Source: JBHHYR01 sp046757585
Lineage (GTDB): Bacteria; Desulfobacterota; Binatia; HRBIN30
Assembly: GCA_046757585.1 (NCBI GenBank)
Contig: JBHHYR010000110.1
Location: 1 to 12,704, forward strand
Direction: 5' to 3'
Length of the DNA stretch: 12,704 nucleotides
This document shows, piece by piece, positions 7,337 to 12,704 of the stretch (positions are counted from its first letter, which is position 1; each line of letters opens with the position of its first letter). The notes beneath the pieces are model-generated. The model was not told the DNA's origin and ran no database searches. It saw only the letters and a list, made by a program, of their open reading frames with translations. The position numbers were made by a program, and so were the translations under genes.

Positions 7337-9597
7337 ATGTCTGCCCGAACAGGCGTTGCAGCAGCGATGCTGTGCCACGGAAGGCCTACCTTGCCGCTTG
7401 CCTTCTGCGGGCGTGTCTCGCCGTTGTCTGCGGGGTGCTCGGCGTGAGCCGTCAGACTGGCGCCGAAGCACCGGGCACCCAGCTGGCCTCCGGCGCCCCG
7501 GATCTCACGGTCTATGGCCCCGCCGCGAACCCGCAGATTGTCACTCGCTTCTTTTCCCGGAACGATTGCGCTGTCGCAGAGGGTTGTGTCCAGCCAGGGA
7601 CCCGCAAACTTCTCGTCTTTACGACCGAAAGCCGGAATGTTGGCAGCAGCGACTTGGAAGTTGGCGATCCGTCCAAGAGCCCGCTGTTTCATTTTGACGC
7701 GTGCCATCACCACTACCACTACGGGACGTTCGCCGAATATCGGTTGCTGGATGCAACCCGCGAGGTTGCAGTCGGGAGAAAAAACGGGTTTTGCCTGGAA
7801 GATGACTTGCGGTTCGATCCGGCCGCAAATCCCTCGGCGGTGTACGACTGCGATCATCAGGGCATTCAGACCGGCTGGGCGGACGTCTACACGTCCTCCT
7901 TGCCATGTCAGTGGATCGATATCACGGACGTTCCCGCCGGCTCGTACACGTTGGAGCTTGCGATGAACCCTGACCGGCTGTTGCCCGAATCCAACTATGA
8001 CAACAACACGGTTGAGATCCCAGTGCGATTCGGTGACCGCATCACGCCGGGCACCTTGCCGAGCCGGACCCCGACGCCGACCACCACCGCGACGCCGACG
8101 CCGCGTCCTGGCTGCGTCACCCTTCGACCCAATGCGCTGGGCGCCTTCCAGAGCCAGAACCGGCCTTCCGGTAATTGTACCGAGAGCTGGCAATGTGTGC
8201 GGGAGAGTGATGGGGACGCATCCTACGTATTCAGCGGGCCAACTTCCGGGATCGGCCCGCGCGCCGATTTCTACGGCTTTGACGACGTGTCGCTGCGGGC
8301 CGAACCAATCTCCACGGTGACCGTCCATATCGTGAGCCGCTCGGTGAACCCGGTGACGAACGGAAGTCGGGCAACGACACTGCTCAAGGTCGGAACGAAT
8401 CCATCGGTCTTCCGCGGCACCTCTTTCGTCCCCAGCGACACGTATACCGATGCCGCCACTTCCTACGCGAGCAACCCGGTGACACACGAACCGTGGGCCT
8501 GGCCTGACATCAACGGTTTACAAGCGGGAGTGCAGCACGACGTCGCAACCAGCGACGAAGTCCGCACGACGGCCGTGTCGCTGGAGGTCTGTTCCCTGCC
8601 GCCGACAGACTCGACGGCCACACCGGCGGAAACGGCGGCACCCACCCTGACAGCGACCCCTAGCGTGACGGCGATGAGCCCTGCGACCGTGACAGCAACG
8701 CCGAGCAGAACCGCCACAGCGACTCAACTGGCGAACCCACCGACGGTTGCAGCAACCTCGTCACCGACGCAGACCCTCCCGCCCACGGACGCGCCGACTG
8801 CCACGTTCTCCGCCAGTGACACCCCGACGCGTGCGCCAAGTGACACCCCGACAGAGCGGCCGACCGACACGCCGAGCAGAACTTTCACGCCGAGCTCTAC
8901 GGTGACACTGACGCAGACCGCAACGGCTTCACCAACGGTTGCGGTGACGAGACCGCCCACCGCCACACCCTCGCCGTCATTCACGCTGACCCCGACGGTG
9001 ACGCCAACGGAGGCGCCAACGCTGACACCTGTGCCGACGGCGTCCCCGAGTCCTACGAAGACACGCACCTTGACGCCACGGCCGACATCGAGCTGGACTC
9101 CGGCGCGCACGCCGAGCGAGGTGCCAACCCTGATGCCGACGCGGACGGCTTCCGCCAGCCGTACACCGACCGTCTCGTTCACACCGGTACCCCAGTCGAC
9201 TCACACCCCGACGGTGAGGCCAACTGCCCCATCCACGTCGACTGCCACGGCCACCGCGACCCCCAGCAACACAGGCACTGCCCCAGCGCCGTCGCCCGCG
9301 CCAACGAACACCCCCACGACTGTCCCGGCACTTCCGCCTACGCGGACACCGACCGGGGCGGAGACGCCGACGGTGCCTGTCACGCCCACGCGCAAAGCGA
9401 CGGCGAGCGCGGCGTGCGGCGGGGACTGCGATCACAGCGGGTACGTCACTGTCGACGAGATCGTTACGATGGTCAACGTTGCGCTCGGGCTTGCACCGGC
9501 ATCTGCCTGCCCAGCAGGTGGCGGCGATGGGGGGGGGACGATCGAGATCGACGAGATCGTGTCCGCTGTGCTGCACGCGTTGGGAGGGTGCCCGTGA
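7333..9597 (+). CDS. Secreted lysyl oxidase with Thr/Pro-rich stalk and dockerin-like tail
   Basis: The 754-residue product starts with a probable signal peptide (hydrophobic core about 18-38, possible cleavage near AEA at 44-46). Residues 55-235 are a lysyl oxidase domain. CHHHYH (124-129) matches the copper site of animal enzymes, giving ligands His125, His127 and His129. Lys150 in GRKNGFCLED and Tyr186 in DVYTSSLPCQWIDITD align with the two residues that form the lysyl tyrosylquinone cofactor. LLPESNYDNN (216-225) is also conserved. A short Thr/Pro linker (244-260) leads to a Cys-bounded beta-rich domain (261-420), then a long stalk (about 421-690) and an EF-hand-like tail (695-754). The family oxidises peptidyl lysine to allysine, allowing covalent cross-links outside the cell. 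The start lies in an ATGA overlap with the giant gene, implying translational coupling. GTG 7372 is an alternative start giving a shorter signal peptide. Confidence 0.9.
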   Translation: MNVCPNRRCSSDAVPRKAYLAACLLRACLAVVCGVLGVSRQTGAEAPGTQLASGAPDLTVYGPAANPQIVTRFFSRNDCAVAEGCVQPGTRKLLVFTTESRNVGSSDLEVGDPSKSPLFHFDACHHHYHYGTFAEYRLLDATREVAVGRKNGFCLEDDLRFDPAANPSAVYDCDHQGIQTGWADVYTSSLPCQWIDITDVPAGSYTLELAMNPDRLLPESNYDNNTVEIPVRFGDRITPGTLPSRTPTPTTTATPTPRPGCVTLRPNALGAFQSQNRPSGNCTESWQCVRESDGDASYVFSGPTSGIGPRADFYGFDDVSLRAEPISTVTVHIVSRSVNPVTNGSRATTLLKVGTNPSVFRGTSFVPSDTYTDAATSYASNPVTHEPWAWPDINGLQAGVQHDVATSDEVRTTAVSLEVCSLPPTDSTATPAETAAPTLTATPSVTAMSPATVTATPSRTATATQLANPPTVAATSSPTQTLPPTDAPTATFSASDTPTRAPSDTPTERPTDTPSRTFTPSSTVTLTQTATASPTVAVTRPPTATPSPSFTLTPTVTPTEAPTLTPVPTASPSPTKTRTLTPRPTSSWTPARTPSEVPTLMPTRTASASRTPTVSFTPVPQSTHTPTVRPTAPSTSTATATATPSNTGTAPAPSPAPTNTPTTVPALPPTRTPTGAETPTVPVTPTRKATASAACGGDCDHSGYVTVDEIVTMVNVALGLAPASACPAGGGDGGGTIEIDEIVSAVLHALGGCP
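8062..8112 (+). repeat. Short Thr/Pro linker after the lysyl oxidase domain
   Basis: Residues 244-260 (PSRTPTPTTTATPTPRP) form a flexible linker between the catalytic domain and the middle beta-rich domain. The same Thr-Pro style returns at much greater length further on. Confidence 0.85.
8113..8592 (+). other. Middle beta-rich domain of the lysyl oxidase protein, function unknown
   Basis: Residues 261-420 lie between two Thr/Pro linkers and are bounded by Cys261 and Cys420. The region starts VTLRPNALG and contains a WQCVRESDGDASYVFSGP segment, an alternating hydrophobic strand (VTVHIVSRSV), and PWAWPDINGLQAGVQ near its end. The order of these elements (RPN start, W..V.E..D..D.SYV, VxVxxRxR-like strand, W..ALxAGV end) resembles a beta-sandwich module I know from phage-associated and metagenomic secreted proteins. 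I cannot name a family. A substrate- or surface-binding role is possible. Confidence 0.5.
8593..9402 (+). repeat. Low-complexity Thr/Pro-rich stalk of the lysyl oxidase protein
   Basis: Residues 421-690 contain about 82 Thr and 56 Pro out of 270 by hand count, with Ser and Ala filling most of the rest and no Cys after 420. The DNA is a degenerate repeat of ACG/ACC-CCG/CCA units rather than an exact tandem array. Such stretches act as extended, often O-glycosylated spacers that hold a domain away from the cell surface. The composition also makes the opposite strand read as a Val-Gly-rich frame, which is a shadow. Confidence 0.9.
9415..9594 (+). other. C-terminal EF-hand / dockerin-like tail
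   Basis: Residues 695-754 hold two related halves. The first, DCDHSGYVTVDE (698-709), has EF-hand loop positions 1, 3, 5, 7, 9 and 12 as D, D, S, Y, T and E, followed by the helix IVTMVNVALG. The second ends TIEIDEIVSAVLHALGGC, but its loop is Gly-rich: position 1 is Gly730, position 3 is Asp732 and position 5 is Gly734. It probably binds calcium weakly or not at all. Two-repeat tails of this kind resemble type I dockerins and often end secreted, Thr/Pro-linked proteins. It may mediate anchoring or assembly. Confidence 0.7.
9529..9537 (+). repeat. Run of nine G in the second EF-hand-like loop
   Basis: A nine-base G run encodes the Gly-rich stretch of the second loop. The reading frame after it is the expected one (IDEIV...ALGGC). 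The count as given is therefore either correct or off by a multiple of three. A single-base slip would replace the last 18 or so residues. Confidence 0.9.
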
Positions 9598-9696
9598 CTG
9601 CCGCGGGACGAGTTGAGGCCGAAGAGGGAACACCGGCCGGCTGCAGGTCTCTCAGCCGCCAGCGTGTGCTCGCCGGCGCCGTGTCCTGAGCCGTCT
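9598..9696. other. Convergent intergenic gap, no gene
   Basis: This 99-base gap separates the plus-strand lysyl oxidase gene from the minus-strand thiE gene, so transcripts from both sides should end near it. The only structure I see is CGGCTG (9638-9643) facing CAGCCG (9653-9658), a six-pair stem with a nine-base loop and no adjacent T-run on either strand. It could be a weak bidirectional terminator. Confidence 0.35.
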
Positions 9697-10320
9697 TCAC
9701 GCTCGCAGGAGTGCACGCACCTTCGCGCCGACGTCAGCGGAGCACACGATCTCGCTGATCATTGCCACTGCGTCTGCACCGGCTGCCAACACTTGGTCCA
9801 TCGCCTGCGCGCTGATACCCCCGATGGCCACGATGGGTACGGTGATGCGATCACGGACCCGGCGCAACCCGTCGAGCCCCTGCACGGGGTCCGGCCGATC
9901 TTTGCTTGCCGTCGGATAGATCGGTCCGAATCCGAGGTAATCGGCGATGCCTTCGCGGGCTGCCGCCTCCGCCTCCACCAGGTTGTGGGTGGAAACGCCG
10001 ATGATCTTCTCGTGCCCGAGGATTTGACGCGCTGCCCCGACCGGGATGTCCTGTTGGCCTAGATGAACTCCCGCGGCATCGACGAGCTTGGCGATATCGG
10101 CCCGGTCGTTGATGATGAGCTGCGCCCGCTTGCGGTCAGCTGCTGCTTTCACCTGGGCTGCAATCTCAACGAACCTGCGGGTCGGATGCCCCTTCACACG
10201 TAGCTGCAGCAGTGGTACCCCCGCGTCGAGCATCGCCTCGGCGAGCGCAACGTGCGACCGCTGCGGGTCATTCAGCGTATCGACGATCGGGTAGAGGGGG
10301 CTAGAAAATGCGAAGGGCAT
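9697..10320 (-). CDS. thiE: Thiamine-phosphate synthase
   Basis: This 207-residue protein is the usual ThiE length. ThiE joins HMP diphosphate and thiazole phosphate to make thiamine phosphate in the cytoplasm. The TIM-barrel motifs appear in order: LQLRVK (38-43, the usual QxRxK strand), IINDRAD (69-75) for diphosphate/Mg binding, GVHLGQQD (84-91) with Asp91 as a metal ligand, GVSTHN (108-113), GFGPIYPTASK (130-140) with Thr137 and Lys140, AIGGI (165-169) and GADAVAMIS (181-189). Val42 stands where many homologues have Glu; the catalytic set is otherwise intact. The start ATG gives the standard N-terminus (LYPIVD). It is the last gene of the minus-strand block, 63 bases after the response regulator. 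No thiamine (TPP) riboswitch is visible in that gap, and no other thiamine gene is in the window. Confidence 0.95.
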   Translation of the reverse strand: MPFAFSSPLYPIVDTLNDPQRSHVALAEAMLDAGVPLLQLRVKGHPTRRFVEIAAQVKAAADRKRAQLIINDRADIAKLVDAAGVHLGQQDIPVGAARQILGHEKIIGVSTHNLVEAEAAAREGIADYLGFGPIYPTASKDRPDPVQGLDGLRRVRDRITVPIVAIGGISAQAMDQVLAAGADAVAMISEIVCSADVGAKVRALLRA

Positions 10321-10383
10321 GTACCGTGCCCGCTGCGCGACGGAGCAGGCAGGGCGTCTCGCACCCGCTGAGCCCGAGCCGTG

Positions 10384-11829
10384 TCATACACCCTTGCGCC
10401 TGGGTGCAATTTTGAGGTCGGTGATCTTCTTGTGCAGCGTGTTGCGGTTGATGCCGAGCAGCGCGGCCGCCTTGAGCTGGTTTCCCTGTGTGTGCTCGAG
10501 CGTGAGCTCGATCAGGGGTCGCTCGACACGTTCGATGACGCGTGCGTAGAGGTTGGTCAACTCGGCGGCATGAGCCTGGCGGAAATACTCTTGCAGCTTG
10601 AGGCGCACGACGTCCTGCAGGGACATGTCGTCATAGGCAGTGACCGTGGTGTTGGGCGTTGCGAGCGACAAGTCACGGGGCATCAGCGTTGGGCCGGGGG
10701 CAAGTACCGCTGCACGTACCAGGGTGTTCTCCAACTCGCGCACGTTGCCGGGCCACGCGTACGCCTGCAGCATCGCGCGCGCTTCTTCCGAGACGCCGGT
10801 AATCTCCGTGTTCATTTCGCGGTTGATCTTATCGATGAAGTACGCCACGAGGTCCGGGATGTCACCCCGGCGCTCGCGCAGCGGGGGGAGAGTGATCGGG
10901 ACAACCTTGAGGCGAAAGTAGAGGTCGTCTCGAAAGCGGCCCTGTTGCACGGCCCGCTCCAAGTCGTGGTTGGTGGCGGCGATGATCCGGCAATCCACCT
11001 TGATCACCGTGTGCCCGCCGATCCGGGTGAGATCGCGTTGTTGGAGAACCCGTAGTAGCCGGGCTTGCAACTCCAGCGGCATGTCGCCGATTTCGTCGAG
11101 AAACAACGTGCCCCCCTGGGCGACTTCGAAGACGCCCGCTCGCTGGGCCGTTGCACCGGTGAAGGCGCCACGCTCGTGCCCGAACAGTTCACTCTCCAGG
11201 AGATCGCGCGGCACCGCCGAGCAGTTGAGCGCCACAAACGGGCCGTTGCGACGCAAGGAGTACGAGTGAATGGCGCGCGCAATGAGCTCCTTCCCCGTTC
11301 CACTTTCGCCTTGAACCAACACGGTGGCGTCGGTATGTGCGACACGCCCGATCGTTTTGAAGATGTCCTGCATGGCCGGCGTCTTGCCGATGAGGGCCAC
11401 CCCGAGTTCGCAACTGTCGGGTGACTGCGGCTCCAGCTGTGTGCGCGGTGCGTTCTGCCGGTGCATTTCAAGCACCCGCTGCACCAGTCGCACGACTTCT
11501 TCGATATCGAACGGCTTAGTGACGTAGTCGTAGGCGCCACCCTTCATGGCTTCGATCGCGTTCACCATGGTGTTTTGGGCTGTCATGATGACGATGGGTG
11601 TTGTCAGGCCCGCCTCGCGTGCCTGCGACAGGACAGCCAGCCCGTCACGGTCGGGCATCTTGATGTCCACGAACGCGAGGTCGAAGTGGCCGTCACGTAG
11701 CCACCGCCACGCCGCGGCTCCGCCGTCGGCCTGCTCCACCGTGTGGCCCTCACCGGTCAGCGCCGTCGCCAGGACCCAGCGAATCGACTCCTCGTCGTCC
11801 GCGACCAGAATACGGCCGACCTGGTGCAT
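10384..11829 (-). CDS. NtrC-family sigma-54-dependent response regulator
   Basis: This 481-residue protein has the full NtrC layout. The receiver domain (about 5-120) has acidic pair Asp11/Asp12, phospho-acceptor Asp55 in FVDIKMPD, Thr83 and Lys105. The AAA+ domain (about 145-375) has Walker A GESGTGKE (174-181), the sigma-54-contacting GAFTGA loop (221-226), Walker B TLFLDEIGD (241-249), and FRDDLYFRL (299-307) and WPGNVRELEN (359-368). The C-terminal Fis-type helix-turn-helix covers about 440-472 (GNQLKAAALLGINRNTLHKKI). It should activate RpoN promoters after phosphorylation by the kinase encoded just upstream. Its start overlaps the kinase stop by one base (TGATG), a strong sign of coupled translation. 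It resembles true NtrC (nitrogen control) most, especially beside an NtrB-like kinase. Without glnA or glnB nearby I leave the symbol open. Confidence 0.95.
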   Translation of the reverse strand: MHQVGRILVADDEESIRWVLATALTGEGHTVEQADGGAAAWRWLRDGHFDLAFVDIKMPDRDGLAVLSQAREAGLTTPIVIMTAQNTMVNAIEAMKGGAYDYVTKPFDIEEVVRLVQRVLEMHRQNAPRTQLEPQSPDSCELGVALIGKTPAMQDIFKTIGRVAHTDATVLVQGESGTGKELIARAIHSYSLRRNGPFVALNCSAVPRDLLESELFGHERGAFTGATAQRAGVFEVAQGGTLFLDEIGDMPLELQARLLRVLQQRDLTRIGGHTVIKVDCRIIAATNHDLERAVQQGRFRDDLYFRLKVVPITLPPLRERRGDIPDLVAYFIDKINREMNTEITGVSEEARAMLQAYAWPGNVRELENTLVRAAVLAPGPTLMPRDLSLATPNTTVTAYDDMSLQDVVRLKLQEYFRQAHAAELTNLYARVIERVERPLIELTLEHTQGNQLKAAALLGINRNTLHKKITDLKIAPRRKGV

Positions 11830-12704
11830 CAGGCACTGGCAACCGGCAGGGTGACCGTCACTGCGGCGCCATGCTCGCGGTTTGTCGCCCGGATGTCACC
11901 GCCGTGTGCCGCCACGATCCGCTCGCAGATCGCGAGGCCCAGCCCGCTGCCACGGGGTTTGGTGGTGAAAAACGGCTCGAACACGCGGGCGACCTCCGCT
12001 GCTGGAAAGCCAGGGCCGCTGTCGGCGACTTCCACGCGCAGGAATTTCCCCGGCCCGTTGGTGCGTCGCAGGATGTGGAAATCCGTTTCCATGCGCGTGG
12101 TGATCGTAAGCACCCCGCCCTCGGGCATCGCCTCGAGCGCGTTCTTCACTAGATTCAGAAACACGTGTGTCAGTTGCGCCTCGTCCCCGCGCGCATCCGG
12201 TAGACTGGGGTCGATCTCCAGACGCACGACGACGCGCTTCGCGCTCAGCTCGGTCTCCATCAACGCCAGTACTTCGTGGATGAGCTTGTGCACGTTGAGA
12301 GGCAGGAGATCGGGTGCGGGCGGCGCACCGAGGGCGAGTAACTGCTCGACCAGCCGGCTGAGACGATCGACCTCACGGATCATCACACCGGTGTACTCAC
12401 CGACCTCGGGCAGATCGGCAAAGCGCTTCGCCAACAACTGCGCAGCCCCTTTGATGCCGCCGAGCGGGTTCTTCACCTCGTGTGCCAGGCCGGCCACCAG
12501 ACCCCCTAAGCGTGCAAGCGTCTCGTTGCGACGCGCTTCATCCTCGAGCTTCCGCTGGTTGCTGACGTCTTGAATAACCAGGGTTGTGCCCAACACGGTG
12601 TCCCCCGGTCCCCAGATCGGAGAACATCTCAGCCGGACCGGTACACGACGGTGCGCGACGACCAGCGTCTCTTCACCGCAGAATTGACTCTGCCCTAAGG
12701 CGGA
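11829..12704 (-). CDS. NtrB-like PAS sensor histidine kinase (5' end outside window)
   Basis: The frame stays open to the right edge, giving the last 291 residues. A GTG at 12596 is internal; upstream codons read as the end of a PAS domain (VPVRLRCSPIWG, then VLGTTLVIQDVSNQRKLEDE). Next comes the HisKA helix with AGLAHEVKNPLGGIKGAAQL, where the His in HEVKNP (residue 75 of the visible part) is the phospho-acceptor. The HATPase domain follows, with N-box VFLNLVKNALEAM, G1 VADSGPGFP, F-box FEPFFTTKPRGSGLGLAI and a final VTVTLPV strand. There is no membrane segment in the visible part, consistent with a cytoplasmic NtrB/GlnL-type kinase/phosphatase. It phosphorylates the partner regulator encoded directly downstream. 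The input signal is unknown because the N-terminus is missing. Confidence 0.93.
   Translation of the reverse strand, partial: SALGQSQFCGEETLVVAHRRVPVRLRCSPIWGPGDTVLGTTLVIQDVSNQRKLEDEARRNETLARLGGLVAGLAHEVKNPLGGIKGAAQLLAKRFADLPEVGEYTGVMIREVDRLSRLVEQLLALGAPPAPDLLPLNVHKLIHEVLALMETELSAKRVVVRLEIDPSLPDARGDEAQLTHVFLNLVKNALEAMPEGGVLTITTRMETDFHILRRTNGPGKFLRVEVADSGPGFPAAEVARVFEPFFTTKPRGSGLGLAICERIVAAHGGDIRATNREHGAAVTVTLPVASA

Noticed and set aside
7177..8487. Long minus-strand open frame of 436 codons opposite the lysyl oxidase gene
   Set aside because: Its translation has no recognisable motif and lies opposite a gene with clear catalytic residues. Long antisense frames are common in GC-rich DNA.
8724..9182. 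Minus-strand open frame rich in Val-Gly repeats that looks like a repeat protein
   Set aside because: It is the exact shadow of the Thr/Pro stalk: ACG-CCG repeats read backwards give Val/Gly. The plus-strand frame has signal peptide, catalytic domain and tail in one continuous gene.
10321..10383. Possible TPP riboswitch or terminator ahead of thiE
   Set aside because: The 63 bases are too short for a full TPP riboswitch, and I see neither the conserved CUGAGA/ACCUGA-type elements nor a strong stem with a T-run.
11743..12573. Plus-strand open frame of 276 codons opposite the kinase gene
   Set aside because: It is an Arg/Ser-rich shadow. The minus strand carries all histidine-kinase motifs in order.
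1..12704. Sigma-54 promoters, IS elements, CRISPR arrays, tRNAs
   Set aside because: The few plus-strand TGGCAC occurrences I saw lie inside genes and lack the TTGC half at the right spacing. I found no terminal inverted repeats with a transposase, no regular spaced repeats and no cloverleaf.

Overview
The window is a GC-rich, densely packed stretch of a bacterial chromosome holding eight protein-coding genes. Two of them are cut by the window edges. I found no rRNA, tRNA, CRISPR array or insertion sequence. No gap between genes exceeds about 100 bases. The organism cannot be named from the sequence alone. The large GT-C membrane proteins, the Thr/Pro-rich stalk ending in a dockerin-like Ca-binding tail, and the NtrB/NtrC pair suggest a high-GC, deep-branching Gram-negative lineage. 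A Binatota- or Deltaproteobacteria-like source is my guess and is inference only.

Plus strand, 1-9597, looks like one envelope-glycoconjugate operon. In order it holds: the 3' end of a DUF2298 (Chlor_Arch_YYY) membrane protein; a GT4 glycosyltransferase starting 5 bases later; a SAM-dependent methyltransferase; and a 1595-residue protein that fuses a PMT_2/GT39-like GT-C module, a second GT-C-like DUF2298 module and a six-blade NHL propeller. The last gene starts inside the stop of the giant gene (4-base ATGA overlap). It encodes a secreted, apparently catalytically complete bacterial lysyl oxidase with a beta-rich middle domain, a stalk of about 270 Thr/Pro-rich residues and a C-terminal EF-hand/dockerin-like tail.

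Minus strand, 12704-9697, is a convergent operon. It holds an NtrB-type PAS/histidine kinase (5' end outside the window), an NtrC-type sigma-54 activator (1-base TGATG overlap) and, 63 bases on, thiE for thiamine-phosphate synthase.

The most interesting part is the coupling of an unusual multi-domain membrane glycosyltransferase to a cross-linking enzyme that carries an ideal-looking O-glycosylation stalk. I infer a surface system that builds a glycan, may attach it to the lysyl oxidase stalk or other secreted proteins, and oxidises lysines to cross-link envelope or matrix proteins. This is a hypothesis. The individual domain assignments are much firmer than the proposed pathway.
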